From: Amycolatopsis pittospori
GTDB taxonomy: Bacteria > Actinomycetota > Actinomycetes > Mycobacteriales > Pseudonocardiaceae
Direction: 5' to 3'
Assembly (NCBI RefSeq): GCF_013870525.1
Contig: NZ_JACBXD010000038.1
Coordinates: 1 to 64,000 of the forward strand
Length of the DNA: 64,000 nucleotides
Shown here: positions 27,884-36,522 of the stretch, piece by piece
Numbering within the stretch: the first letter of the stretch is position 1
How the letters are laid out: each line of letters starts with the position of its first letter
Program-made: the position numbers and the translations under genes
The notes under the pieces: generated by a model
Database searches by the model: none
Seen by the model: only the letters and a program-made list of their open reading frames with translations
Told to the model about the DNA's origin: nothing

Positions 27884-27938
27884 ACCGTCTGGACGGTTTA
27901 CCTTCGATCCAGGGCGGTAACTGTACCGTCTGGACGGT
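27884..27938. promoter_or_regulatory. Two identical TetR operators
   Basis: ACCGTCTGGACGGT occurs at 27884-27897 and again at 27925-27938, each a perfect palindrome followed by TTTA. One lies over the regulator promoter and the other just before the exporter ribosome site (AAGGAG), so the repressor likely shuts both genes. Confidence 0.85.
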
Positions 27939-27959
27939 TTAGCTGAAGGAGAGTGCGCC

Positions 27960-29444
27960 ATGGCGGGGCGCAAGCAGTGGTGGGCGTTGGCGGTACTGGT
28001 TCTTCCGGTGCTGCTGATCAGCGTGGACATGACGGTGCTCGGGTTCGCGCTGCCGTTCCTGTCCGAGGATCTGGCGCCTACCGGTGCGGAGCAGTTGTGG
28101 ATCGTCGACATCTACTCGTTCATGCTCGCGGGCCTTCTGGTCCTGATGGGCACCCTCGGTGACCGCATCGGACGCCGGAAACTGCTGCTCATGGGCGCCG
28201 CGGCGTTCGGTGCCGCGTCGGTGCTCGCGGCCTTCTCGACCAGCGCGTTCATGCTGATCATCGCCCGGGCGCTGCTCGGTGTCGGTGGCGCGACGCTGAT
28301 GCCGTCGACGCTGTCGCTGATCCGCAGCATCTTCCTCGACCCCAAACAGCGCCGGACCGCGATCGCGGTGTGGAGCGCCGGGTTCTCCGGCGGCATGGCT
28401 GTCGGGCCGGTGCTCGGCGGCTGGCTGCTGGAGCATTTCCGGTGGGGTTCGGTGTTCCTCATCAACGTCCCGGTCATGGTGCTGCTGCTGGTCGTCGGAC
28501 CGTTCGTGCTGCCGGAGGCGCGTGACCCGAAGCCGGGCCGCTTCGACCCGTTGTCGGCGCTGCTCTCGCTGGCCGCGATGCTGCCGGTGGTCTACGGCAT
28601 CAAGCTGATCGCGGAACACGGCTTCACGCTGAAGGCCGCGGTCAGCATGCTGATCGGGCTCGGCCTCGGCGTCGTGTTCATCCGCAGGCAGAACCATCTC
28701 GACGAGCCGATGCTCGACCTGAAGCTGTTCTCGAACCGGGCCTTCAGCGGCTCCGTCGTGACGAACATGCTGGGCGTGTTCGCCATGGTCGGCCTGCTGT
28801 TCCTGGTGCCGCAGTACCTGCAACTGGTCCTGGGCCTGACTCCGGTCGTCGCCGCGCTGTGGATGCTCCCGGCGACGGTCGCGGGTGTGCTCGGCGCGCT
28901 CCTCGCGGCCTGGCTCGCGAAGCGGATTCGGGTGTCCGTGCTGGTCAGCGTGGGTCTGTTGATCGCCGCGGTCGGCTTCCTGGCGCTGACGCAGGTCTCG
29001 TCCGGTGGCGGGCTCGCGTATGTCGTGGTGTCGTTCACGCTGCTCGGGGGTGGTGTCGCCCTGTCGGAAACGCTGACGAACGACCTCGTCATCTCGGCCG
29101 CCCCGGCCGAGCGGGCGGGTGCCGCGTCGGCGATCTCCGAGACCGGCTTCGAGCTGGGTGGCGCGCTCGGCACCGCGATCCTGGGCAGTGTCGCGACCGC
29201 GGTCTACCGCGCCGGCCTGCCGGAGGGCACGGCCGAATCCGCGCGGGACACCCTCGGTGGTGCCGTCGCCACCGCGCAGCAGCTCGCCCCGAGTGAAGGG
29301 CAGGCGCTGCTGGAGTCGGCTCGCGAGGCCTTCACCCAGGGTGTGCACGTCACCGCCTGGGCGGGCGCCGCCGTGCTCGTCTATACAGGTGTTCAGGCCT
29401 TCATTCTGCTGAATCGGAAAAAGGATTCCGCAGTGCGGATCTGA
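27960..29444 (+). CDS. DHA2 MFS drug exporter (14 helices)
   Basis: 494 residues. Signature elements are LISVDMTVLGFALPFLSEDL in helix 1, GTLGDRIGRRKLL (motif A) and GGMAVGPVLGGWLL (motif C), as in the LfrA/SmvA/QacA quaternary-ammonium and dye exporters. The last helix ends with a short basic tail. GAAGGAG lies about 9 bases before ATG 27960. It is controlled by the divergent TetR gene through two operators. Confidence 0.93.
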   Translation: MAGRKQWWALAVLVLPVLLISVDMTVLGFALPFLSEDLAPTGAEQLWIVDIYSFMLAGLLVLMGTLGDRIGRRKLLLMGAAAFGAASVLAAFSTSAFMLIIARALLGVGGATLMPSTLSLIRSIFLDPKQRRTAIAVWSAGFSGGMAVGPVLGGWLLEHFRWGSVFLINVPVMVLLLVVGPFVLPEARDPKPGRFDPLSALLSLAAMLPVVYGIKLIAEHGFTLKAAVSMLIGLGLGVVFIRRQNHLDEPMLDLKLFSNRAFSGSVVTNMLGVFAMVGLLFLVPQYLQLVLGLTPVVAALWMLPATVAGVLGALLAAWLAKRIRVSVLVSVGLLIAAVGFLALTQVSSGGGLAYVVVSFTLLGGGVALSETLTNDLVISAAPAERAGAASAISETGFELGGALGTAILGSVATAVYRAGLPEGTAESARDTLGGAVATAQQLAPSEGQALLESAREAFTQGVHVTAWAGAAVLVYTGVQAFILLNRKKDSAVRI

Positions 29445-29463
29445 TGGGGCTTACGATGAGGGC

Positions 29464-30852
29464 ATGAGCAACGACGCCTTGGTCACCCGGCTCCGCGAGC
29501 ATCTCGGCAAGGCCGCGGTGCTCACCGACTCCGACGTCACGGACGCGTACTCGCGCGACATGATGCCGCTGGCCCCGGTCGGCAAGCCACTCGCCGTGGT
29601 GCTGCCGTCCGATGTGGAGGGTGTGCAGGCCGTCGTCAAGGCCTGCGCGGAGTTCGAGGTGCCGATCGTGCCGCGCGGCGCCGGCAGTGGACTGTCCGGC
29701 GCCGCGAACGCGATCGACGGCTGTGTCGTGCTGGTGCTGACCAAACTCGACCAGATCGTCGAGATCGACGCGGGCAACCGGCTCGCCGTCGTCCAGCCCG
29801 GCGTGGTCAACCTGGATTTCCGCAACGCGGTGGAGAAGCACGGCCTGTTCTATCCGCCGGACCCCTCCAGCTACGACTGGTGCACCCTCGGCGGGAACCT
29901 CTCCACCAACGCCGGTGGGCTGTGCTGCGTGAAGTACGGCGTCACGACGGATTCCGTGCTGGGACTGGAAGTCGTCCTCGCCGACGGGTCGATCCTGAAG
30001 ACCGGACGGCGCACCGTGAAGGGCGTCGCGGGCTACGACCTCGCCCGGCTCTTCGTCGGCAGCGAGGGCACACTCGGGGTGATCACGCAGGCGACGGTCG
30101 CGCTGAAACCGTTGCCGCAGGCGCCTTCCACGTTCGTCGCGGGATTCAGCAGCACGGAAGCCGCCGGTGAGGCCGTCGCGCGAGTCGTGCGTGAAGGGCT
30201 CGTGCCGTCGCTTCTGGAGATCATGGACGCGACGTCCATCAAGGCCGCCGAGGCCTACCTCAAAACCGACCTCGGCGCGGGTTCGGACTGCAAGGCGTTG
30301 CTGCTGGCGCAATCCGACTCCGGCGGCGAAGTCGCGCGGCGGGAACTCGCGGCCCTGGAACAGATCTGCGTCGACTGCGGCGCGGATCTGGCCTACGCCA
30401 CCGATGATCTCGAAGAAGGCAAGATGCTGCTGCAGGCGCGGCGGGTCGTGCTGAGCGCGCTGGAACTGTACGGCGTCTGGCTGACCGACGACGTCTGCGT
30501 GCCGCGCACCCGCATCGCCGAACTGATCGCCGGCTGCGAGCGGATCAGCGAGGAGGTCGGGCTGCGGATCGCCGTCGTCGGGCACGCCGGTGACGGCAAC
30601 ATGCACCCCACGATCGTCTACTCGCCCGACTCCGAGGACGAGTTCGCCCGCGCGCAGAAGGCCTTCGACGCGATTCTCGAGGTCGGTCTGTCCCTGGGCG
30701 GGACGGTCACGGGCGAGCACGGCGTCGGGAAGATCAAGCGCGAGTGGCTCGCCCGCGAAATCGGCGAAGTCGGCCTTCGCGTGCATCGCCAGATCAAGCA
30801 GGCCCTGGACCCCCAGAACCTCTTCAACCCCGGCTCGATGTTCTCCCTCTGA
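29464..30852 (+). CDS. FAD-binding oxidase, GlcD/D-lactate dehydrogenase type
   Basis: 462 residues. An FAD PCMH-type domain (IVPRGAGSGLSGAANA, YPPDPSSYDWCTLGGNLSTNAGG) is followed by the FAD-oxidase C domain (VVGHAGDGNMHP, TVTGEHGVGKIKREWL). It probably oxidises a 2-hydroxy acid such as glycolate or D-lactate, passing electrons to quinone. The associated GlcE/GlcF subunits are absent here, as for single-gene D-lactate dehydrogenases. The ATG is 20 bases after the exporter stop, so read-through is possible. Confidence 0.9.
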   Translation: MSNDALVTRLREHLGKAAVLTDSDVTDAYSRDMMPLAPVGKPLAVVLPSDVEGVQAVVKACAEFEVPIVPRGAGSGLSGAANAIDGCVVLVLTKLDQIVEIDAGNRLAVVQPGVVNLDFRNAVEKHGLFYPPDPSSYDWCTLGGNLSTNAGGLCCVKYGVTTDSVLGLEVVLADGSILKTGRRTVKGVAGYDLARLFVGSEGTLGVITQATVALKPLPQAPSTFVAGFSSTEAAGEAVARVVREGLVPSLLEIMDATSIKAAEAYLKTDLGAGSDCKALLLAQSDSGGEVARRELAALEQICVDCGADLAYATDDLEEGKMLLQARRVVLSALELYGVWLTDDVCVPRTRIAELIAGCERISEEVGLRIAVVGHAGDGNMHPTIVYSPDSEDEFARAQKAFDAILEVGLSLGGTVTGEHGVGKIKREWLAREIGEVGLRVHRQIKQALDPQNLFNPGSMFSL

Positions 30853-30892
30853 CGCGCCGCTGAACTCGGTTTCGTGGCCGGGTACCGGTCGG

Positions 30893-31074
30893 GTGACACT
30901 CACCGCTGACACGGAGCTTGCCGCTGCGGCCGACATGAACGTCAAGACGGTCAGGCGTCAGGAAAGATTGCTCGCCGACCGGTTCAAGGCCGGACTCGTT
31001 CTGCACACCGGCAAATCGATCTATCGGCTCGACGAGCGGATCAGCGCTGTCCCCATCGCCGCGCTTTGGGGATG
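30893..31074 (+). pseudogene. Remnant of a DUF4143-type ATPase
   Basis: About 60 codons. One part, LAAAADMNVKTVRRQERLL, resembles the start of the DUF4143 domain (LA...INVKT...). It runs straight into DRFKAGLVLHTG and ISAVPIAALW, which resemble the extreme C-terminus of such AAA/DUF4143 proteins (RF.AGVVLHTG...AVPI.ALW). The 200 or so residues between these blocks and the whole ATPase part are missing. This reads as a gene collapsed by deletions. It lies between the oxidase and DedA genes. Confidence 0.5.
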
Positions 31075-31114
31075 CTCAAGCAGGCTCCGGACCCGGGAAC
31101 GAGCGGCGAGAGGG

Positions 31115-31837
31115 TCAGTCGCGGATCCGCGGAATCTGCTGGGTCACGTCCTCCGCGGTGTCGACGACGAGGCCGGTCGCGGTGGCCGCGTGCTTCTTCT
31201 CGCGGCGCGCCTTCAGGTACTCGAGCACGATCGGCACCACGGAGATCAGCACGATCAGGATGAAGATCGCGTCGATGTTGTCGCGGATGAACGGGATGTC
31301 GCCGAGCAGGTGGCCGAGCGCGGTGATCCCGGCGGCCCACAGGATGCCGCCGATGACGGTGTAGGTGAAGTACTTCTTCGGGTCCATCTTGCCGATGCCC
31401 GCGATCCAGGTGATGAACGTCCGCACGAACGGCACGAACCGCGCCAGGACGACCGCCTTCGGCCCGTGCTTCTCCAGGAAGGCGTGCGTCTGGTCGACGT
31501 ACTTCTTGTTGAAGAACTTCGAGTCCGGCTTGCGGAACAGCCAGGGGCCGATCTTCCAGCCGAGGCCGTAGCCGAGCAGGTTGCCGAGCAACGCCGCGAC
31601 GGTGACCAGGACGCAGACCAGCCACAGCGGCGCTTCGATCGAGCCGCTCGCGATGAGCAGGCCGGCCGTGAACAGCAGGGAGTCACCGGGCAGCACCGGG
31701 AAGATGCTGCTCTCGATGAAGATGATCAGGCAGAGCACGGTGATGACCGGGACGGTCAGCCCGCTCAGCAGGTGCATCGGGTCCAGCCACTCAGGCAGGA
31801 GCCCCATCGTCGTCACGTTGTTCTGCGCCAGGATCAC
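31115..31837 (-). CDS. DedA family membrane protein
   Basis: 240 residues. FIESSIFPVLPGDSLLFTAGLL, GNLLGYGLGWKIG and LARFVPFVRTFITWIAGIGKM are the DedA core, followed by three more helices and a Lys/Arg-rich cytoplasmic tail. It is closer to the mycobacterial DedA beside fba (Rv0364 type) than is the copy at 22995. It is expected in polyprenyl-phosphate or phospholipid flipping. The C-terminal TAEDVTQQIPRIRD tail is unusual only in length. Confidence 0.9.
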   Translation of the reverse strand: MILAQNNVTTMGLLPEWLDPMHLLSGLTVPVITVLCLIIFIESSIFPVLPGDSLLFTAGLLIASGSIEAPLWLVCVLVTVAALLGNLLGYGLGWKIGPWLFRKPDSKFFNKKYVDQTHAFLEKHGPKAVVLARFVPFVRTFITWIAGIGKMDPKKYFTYTVIGGILWAAGITALGHLLGDIPFIRDNIDAIFILIVLISVVPIVLEYLKARREKKHAATATGLVVDTAEDVTQQIPRIRD

Positions 31838-31891
31838 ACCAAAACGGTACAGGGTGACGCTGAGTGCCTTAATCCGACGGGAGGAGGCGGC

Positions 31892-32293
31892 TCAGATCAG
31901 CGTGAGCAGCCCGACGACCGAACCGGCGGCCAGTCCCAGCAGGACAGCCAGCAGCAACACCCAGTACGCGGGCAGCGGCGCGCTGCCGGGCGAAGGTGCC
32001 GGAGGCGGCGTCGGACGCTCCGCCAGCCTGGCCGTTTCCGCGTCCTCAAGCGCGACGCGCTCCCGTTCGAGCGAGTCGGCATCAGCGCCGGAGAGCAGAC
32101 CGTACTGATGCGGCAGCCCGTGCTCTCCGGAAGACGGCGCAGGAGCCTCCGGCTCATCCGAATCACTCTCGGTGTCCGGTTTGACCGGTTTCTCGGCGGA
32201 AGTCTCGGTGATCCGCTCCGCCGAAGGGGCGAAGACGGCTTGTGCGCGCAAGGCATCGGCCAGGAGCTTCTCCGGGTCCTTGGGCTCGCTCAT
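31892..32293 (-). CDS. Tail-anchored protein of unknown function
   Basis: 133 residues: an acidic, Pro/Ser-rich soluble part (about 1-105) with no recognised domain, then one hydrophobic segment at the C-terminus (YWVLLLAVLLGLAAGSVVGL, about 110-130). The topology suggests a tail-anchored cytoplasmic protein. It lies 17 bases downstream of nagA on the same strand and may share its transcript. Low-complexity composition and a compositional match to the neighbours argue for a real gene. Confidence 0.65.
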   Translation of the reverse strand: MSEPKDPEKLLADALRAQAVFAPSAERITETSAEKPVKPDTESDSDEPEAPAPSSGEHGLPHQYGLLSGADADSLERERVALEDAETARLAERPTPPPAPSPGSAPLPAYWVLLLAVLLGLAAGSVVGLLTLI

Positions 32294-32310
32294 CCGGACT
32301 CCCCTCGCCG

Positions 32311-33555
32311 CTACCCGTCGCTGACCGACACACCGCCTTCGACCGCACCGCTCAGTGGGGCCGTGGCGCTCAATGTAGCCGCAGCCTCGTCCTTGACCCA
32401 CTCGCCCTGGCGCAGCACCTTCACCGGCCGCAGGTCGCGGTCGAGCACGACGACGTCGGCCGCGAGCCCGGCGCGCAGCGAGCCGGTCCGGTCGGCGATG
32501 CCGAGCAGTTCGGCGGGCCTGCCGGAGGTCGCGCGGACGGCGTCGAGCAGGTCGATGCCCGCACCGCGGACCAGGTTACGGAAGGCCGCGTCCATGGTCA
32601 GGGTGCTGCCTGCCAGCGAGCCGTTCCCGGCGAGCGTGGCGACGCCGTCGCGCACGTCGACCTCGAGGCGGCCGAGGATGTAGCTGCCGTCGGCGGCGTC
32701 GGTGGCCGACATGGCGTCGGTGATGAGCACCGTCCGGCCCTTGCCGGCGTGGTGCGCGGCGAGCCGCAGCACCGTCGGGTGCACGTGGACGAGGTCGCAG
32801 ATCAGCTCGACGGTGATCCGCTCGTCGTCGAGGAGGGCGCCGATCGGGCCCGGCTCGCGGTGGTGGAGGGGCCGCATGGCGTTGAAGAGGTGTGTCGCGA
32901 CCGAGGCGCCCGCGTCGATCGCGGGGAGGATCTGGTCTTCGACGCCGTCGGTATGCCCGATCGCGGCGATGACGCCCGATTCGGCCAGCTGGCGGACCGC
33001 CTTGACCCCGCCGTGGAGTTCGGGGGCGAGGGTGACCATGCGGATGTCGCCGCGGCCCGCGCCGAGGAGCGCGTTGACCGTCGCCGTGTCCGGCTCGATC
33101 AGCGTCGCCGGATCGTGTGCCCCGCAGCGCGCCTTCGAGATGAAGGGTCCTTCGAGGTGAATTCCGGCAAGTTCACCCTCTTGGACCAGCTCCCGGAGGG
33201 CCGCGATCTGGTCCCGGAGCACCGGGATGGGGTCCGAGACGAGGCTGCCGAGCATGGTCGTGGTCCCGTGGCGCCGATGCGCGCGCACGGCGCGGAACAG
33301 CTCCTCGGGATTCCCGCTGGAGAACGACCCGCCCCCTCCGCCGTGGCAGTGGGTGTCGATGAATCCGGGCACCACCAGGTGCCCGTCGACGTCGACATAG
33401 TCGGCACTGCCGATGTCCGGGGGTGTCCCGGAACCGACTTGGACGATCTTGCCGCCGGCGATAGCCAGCCAGCCGTCGTCGAGTACACGGTCCGGGGCGA
33501 CGACCCGGCCGCCCACGATCACGAAATCTCCGGCGCCTCTCACGCCCCCCAGCAT
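32311..33555 (-). CDS. nagA: N-acetylglucosamine-6-phosphate deacetylase
   Basis: About 414 residues, amidohydrolase superfamily. It deacetylates GlcNAc-6-P to glucosamine-6-P in chitin and cell-wall amino sugar use. The motifs are DTHCHGGGGG (first metal ligands), IHLEGPFISKARCGAHDP, IGHTDG, THLFNAMRPLHHREPGPIG, and VLITDAMSATDAADGSY with the catalytic Asp. A DasR-type dre box (33559-33572) overlaps the promoter. Start: ATG 33555 is the first after the box; ATG 33576 lies inside the box and GTG 33543 is also possible. The message may be leaderless. nagB is not in the window. Confidence 0.93.
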   Translation of the reverse strand: MLGGVRGAGDFVIVGGRVVAPDRVLDDGWLAIAGGKIVQVGSGTPPDIGSADYVDVDGHLVVPGFIDTHCHGGGGGSFSSGNPEELFRAVRAHRRHGTTTMLGSLVSDPIPVLRDQIAALRELVQEGELAGIHLEGPFISKARCGAHDPATLIEPDTATVNALLGAGRGDIRMVTLAPELHGGVKAVRQLAESGVIAAIGHTDGVEDQILPAIDAGASVATHLFNAMRPLHHREPGPIGALLDDERITVELICDLVHVHPTVLRLAAHHAGKGRTVLITDAMSATDAADGSYILGRLEVDVRDGVATLAGNGSLAGSTLTMDAAFRNLVRGAGIDLLDAVRATSGRPAELLGIADRTGSLRAGLAADVVVLDRDLRPVKVLRQGEWVKDEAAATLSATAPLSGAVEGGVSVSDG

Positions 33556-33558
33556 ATA

Positions 33559-33572
33559 TTGGTCTGGACCAA
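33559..33572. promoter_or_regulatory. DasR-responsive element (dre) at nagA
   Basis: TTGGTCTGGACCAA is a 14-bp dyad with a 2-base mismatch at its centre. It closely matches the TGGTCTAGACCA core bound by the GntR regulator DasR in Streptomyces and relatives, which links amino sugar use to glucosamine-6-P levels. It lies 3 bases before the chosen nagA start. Confidence 0.8.
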
Positions 33573-33613
33573 GCATGGCGGCACAACCCAGCGGTCGAGA
33601 TTAAGGCCGGGTG

Positions 33614-34189
33614 TCAGTTCGGCGACTGCATCGCTTTCTGCAGTGCCTCCAGCGCCCGGCTGGCGGTTGACTTCACGGTACCTTTCGAAATACCGGCGGC
33701 CTCGGAAATTTCGGCCTCACTCAGCCCACCGTAGTAACGGAGCACCAGAACTTCGCGCTGACGGGGCGGCAGTTTGGACAAAGCGCCCACAACGGCCTGA
33801 TGTTCACTCGACAGCATGGCCAGGCTTTCGGCCGAACGCGCGTTGACGGCGTGCGGCGCGACGTACTCGCGAGCGGTCTTGCGGCGGCGCAGCACACTGC
33901 GTGATCCGTTGACCACGGCGGTGCGCAGATAGCCGACGGCCGCGGCGGCGTCCCGCAGTTTCCCCCAGTTGCGGTGCAGCCCGGTGAACGCCTCCTGGAC
34001 GACGTCCTCGGCCGTGGCCGGTTCGTCCACGAGCAGGATGGCCAGCCGGACGAGCCGCATCCGGTGCTGGCGATAGAGATCCTCAAGGGTCAGCGGCGCC
34101 GCAGGCGGCGGTGGCGTGACCGGTCCGTCCATGGTGCGCAGATGGCCGAGGGTCGCCTCGACACTGCGTTCCGCATTGCCCTCGAGCAT
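33614..34189 (-). CDS. SigE-family (ECF-type) RNA polymerase sigma factor
   Basis: 191 residues. Region 2 runs from TLEDLYRQHRMRLVRLAILL through DEPATAEDVVQEAFTGLHR. Region 4 runs from ALSKLPPRQREVLVLRYY through EAEISEAAGISKGTVKSTASRAL. The SigE-family of actinomycete ECF sigma factors has this layout. No anti-sigma gene lies next to it, which is common in this group. The start ATG 34189 has AGGGGT upstream. It may respond to envelope or oxidative stress, but nothing in the sequence shows which. Confidence 0.9.
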   Translation of the reverse strand: MLEGNAERSVEATLGHLRTMDGPVTPPPPAAPLTLEDLYRQHRMRLVRLAILLVDEPATAEDVVQEAFTGLHRNWGKLRDAAAAVGYLRTAVVNGSRSVLRRRKTAREYVAPHAVNARSAESLAMLSSEHQAVVGALSKLPPRQREVLVLRYYGGLSEAEISEAAGISKGTVKSTASRALEALQKAMQSPN

Positions 34190-34259
34190 GTACCCCTACC
34201 TGTTCATTTACCCCTTTGATGCACAACCTGTGCGTGGCGCCCGGCCAGCGTATCGGGTT

Positions 34260-34276
34260 AGGCAGGAGTCCTGCCT
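34260..34276. promoter_or_regulatory. 17-bp dyad in divergent promoter region
   Basis: AGGCAGGA-G-TCCTGCCT is a perfect inverted repeat between the sigma-factor gene and the YciI-like gene. It may be an operator for either gene. It does not match a regulator family that I can name. Confidence 0.35.
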
Positions 34277-34353
34277 GATCGGATCCTCCAGATCGCGCTC
34301 CGGAGTCGGATAGCGTCTGTGGCGGCACTGCTCGAACGATCTTGGAGACGTCG

Positions 34354-34638
34354 ATGGCCTGGTTCCTGGTGGAGATCCGGTACGTACAGGAAAAGCTGGA
34401 GGACGTGCGTCCGCGGCACCGGAAGTTCCTCTCCGACCTCGCCGAACAGGGCGTCGTCGCCCTCGGCGGCCCGCTCGGCGACGGCTCCGGCGGCATCTCG
34501 CTCTACCAGGCCGACGACGAGGCCGCGCTGCTCGAAATCATCAACCAGGACCCGTACCACCTGGAAGGCGTCGTCGCGGAACGGATCGTCCGCGAGTTCA
34601 AGCCGGTGATCGGCGCCTGGCTGCCGCAGCAATCCTGA
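34354..34638 (+). CDS. YciI-like protein
   Basis: 94 residues with the YCII ferredoxin-like fold. The conserved His lies in RPRHRKFLSDL (about residue 21), and a conserved Asp in DEAALLEIINQDPYHLEGVV. Such proteins act as small hydrolases, dehalogenases or stand-alone helpers to other enzymes, with the His/Asp pair near the active site. TTGGAG precedes ATG 34354. The stop is 4 bases from the convergent reductase gene. Confidence 0.85.
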   Translation: MAWFLVEIRYVQEKLEDVRPRHRKFLSDLAEQGVVALGGPLGDGSGGISLYQADDEAALLEIINQDPYHLEGVVAERIVREFKPVIGAWLPQQS

Positions 34639-34642
34639 GCGG

Positions 34643-35647
34643 TCAGAGATCGAAGGTGACCGGTTCGCGTTCGACGCAGATCCGGACGCGGTCGCCGGTC
34701 ACCGCCGGCAGCTCGCAGGTCCCGCAGAATCCCTGGCGGCACGAGTACGCGATGCCGGGCACGGTTTCGCGCAGGACGTCCAGCGTGGTCCGGTCGGCGG
34801 GCACGTCCAGCGTCACGCCGCTGCGGGCCAACCGCACCTGGAACGGCTTGCCGCCGACGATCGGCGGCGTCGAGAACCGCTCGAAGAACACGGGTCCGGA
34901 TGGCCGCAGTGCCGCGTCCGTCCGGACGCCGACGATCATCGGAATAGGGCCGCAGCAGTAGATCGGGGCGTTCTCCGGGGCGCCTTCGAGCAGTTCCGCG
35001 CCCGAGGCGGGGATCCCGTACTCGGTGTCCGGGCGCACCCAGACGCGTTCTCCGAATCGGGACAATTCCTCCAGAAAAGGCATCGAAGCCCGGTCGCGGC
35101 CGGTGTAGACCAGCTGCCAGTCCGCGCCGGACGCGGCCGCCTGCCGCACCATCGGCAGGATCGGCGTGATCCCGATGCCACCCGCGATGAACAGGTAGGC
35201 CGGGCTCGCGACGAACGGGAACGCGTTGCGCGGGCCGCGCGCGGTGATCCGCGCGCCCTTCTTCAACGCGTGCACCGCGGTCGATCCCTCGCCCAGAAGC
35301 CGGACTCCGACGCGGTAGGCCGAGCGGTCGTCCGGGTCGCCGCACAGGGAGTACTGCCGGACCAGCCCCGGACGGGGCGAGAGGTCGACATGCGCGCCGG
35401 GCCGCCAGCGCGGCAGGATCTCGCCGCGTTCTTGCACCAACCGCAGGCTGACCACACCTTCGGCTTCGACGCGGAGGTCGTCCACGATCAGCGGCAGGTC
35501 GCGGTCGACGGCGAGTACCGGCGGACGACGGCGTCCGCTGACCCCGCTGAGCCTGCGGTAGACCGCGACGACGCCGGTCAGCGACGCCATCACGCGGTCG
35601 GTCCGCCCGCTGCCGTCGAGCCGCAGCGGGCGCGTCGGCGGCGTCAC
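34643..35647 (-). CDS. Ferredoxin reductase, VanB/PDR type, with [2Fe-2S] domain
   Basis: 334 residues. The N-terminal FAD/FMN reductase barrel (RPGAHVDLSPRPGLVRQYSLC) and NADH domain (IAGGIGITPILPMVRQA, YCCGPIPMI) are followed by a plant-type [2Fe-2S] domain with Cys303, Cys308, Cys311 and Cys324. The gap between the third and fourth cysteines (12 residues) is about half the usual length (near 29), so a loop is missing. The start GTG overlaps the stop of the di-iron gene, so it is the coupled electron donor for the enzyme upstream. A basic N-terminal stretch of about 40 residues is not part of the fold. Confidence 0.9.
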   Translation of the reverse strand: MTPPTRPLRLDGSGRTDRVMASLTGVVAVYRRLSGVSGRRRPPVLAVDRDLPLIVDDLRVEAEGVVSLRLVQERGEILPRWRPGAHVDLSPRPGLVRQYSLCGDPDDRSAYRVGVRLLGEGSTAVHALKKGARITARGPRNAFPFVASPAYLFIAGGIGITPILPMVRQAAASGADWQLVYTGRDRASMPFLEELSRFGERVWVRPDTEYGIPASGAELLEGAPENAPIYCCGPIPMIVGVRTDAALRPSGPVFFERFSTPPIVGGKPFQVRLARSGVTLDVPADRTTLDVLRETVPGIAYSCRQGFCGTCELPAVTGDRVRICVEREPVTFDL

Positions 35648-36522
35648 CGTGGTTCGTCGGCCGCCAGCGCGGCCGGGGAACTCGCGAGGTACGCGACCGC
35701 TTGGTCGGTATCGCCGGTTTCCGTGGGGTGGTACGACTTCTTGAAGTACGGCCGGATCTCGCGGCGCAACTGCCTGCCCGACGGCAGCAAGCCGAGCTTC
35801 GCCACTCGCAGATATGTCTTGAAACTTGTCTTGCCCGGCCGGGTCGGGTCGTTCTTCATGAGGAACCTGGTGCCGCGCAGGAACACCCACGCGAGCACCG
35901 GCGTCACCACGAGCATGCTGCGCACGCGACGGCCGTAGCGTCCATCGAGGTGCATGAAGAGGTCGAAGGCGACAGAGCGGTGCTCGACCTCTTCGGCGCC
36001 GTGCCAGCGCAGGAGATCCAGCATCGTCGGGTCCGCGTTCGCGTCGTCGAGTGACTTGGCGTCGAGGATCCACTGGCCGAGGAACGCGGTGTAGTGCTCG
36101 ATCGCGGCGATGACGGCGAGCCGTTCGATCAGCCATTCTTCCCGCCGTTTGGCCGAAAGCGGTCGATCGCCGAGCAGGCGGCGGAACATCCACTCCATCT
36201 GCGCGATGTACGGCCGCACGTCGACGCCGGCCGCTTCGAGGTGTTCGGCGGCACCGTCGTGCGCCTCGGCGTGCATGGCCTCCTGGCCGATGAAACCGAG
36301 GACGTCCTCCTTGAGCCGCTCGTCGCGGATCAGCGGCACAGCCTGCTTGAACACCTCCACGAACCAGCGTTCGCCCTCCGGCAGCGCGAGGTGCAGCACG
36401 TTGATCGTGTGCGTGGCCTGCGGTTCGCCGGGGATCCAGTGCATCGGGAGCGACGCCCAGTCGAACTTGACGTCGCGAGCGTGCAGGACGATCTGCTCGT
36501 GGTCCTCGTGCCGGGCCGTCAC
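35644..36522 (-). CDS. Di-iron ligand protein, PF10118-like (putative oxygenase)
   Basis: 292 residues, usually annotated metal-dependent hydrolase (PF10118). The sequence shows the classic ferritin-like di-iron set: Glu51 in helix 1, Glu81-x2-His84 in helix 2 (QEAMHAEAH), Glu142 in helix 3 (IEHYTAF), and Glu178-x2-His181 in helix 4 (GAEEVEHRS). Four-helix carboxylate di-iron enzymes with these ligands are hydroxylases, desaturases or N-oxygenases, and here a [2Fe-2S] reductase is coupled downstream. GTG 36522 sits in the monooxygenase stop (GTGA). The C-terminal third is basic and amphipathic, which may suit a lipid substrate. Oxygenase activity is an inference. Confidence 0.85.
   Translation of the reverse strand: MTARHEDHEQIVLHARDVKFDWASLPMHWIPGEPQATHTINVLHLALPEGERWFVEVFKQAVPLIRDERLKEDVLGFIGQEAMHAEAHDGAAEHLEAAGVDVRPYIAQMEWMFRRLLGDRPLSAKRREEWLIERLAVIAAIEHYTAFLGQWILDAKSLDDANADPTMLDLLRWHGAEEVEHRSVAFDLFMHLDGRYGRRVRSMLVVTPVLAWVFLRGTRFLMKNDPTRPGKTSFKTYLRVAKLGLLPSGRQLRREIRPYFKKSYHPTETGDTDQAVAYLASSPAALAADEPR

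Noticed and set aside
27939..29348. Open frame of 469 codons opposite the DHA2 exporter
   Set aside because: Extremely rich in Arg, Gln and His, with no motif; a high-GC shadow of the exporter gene.
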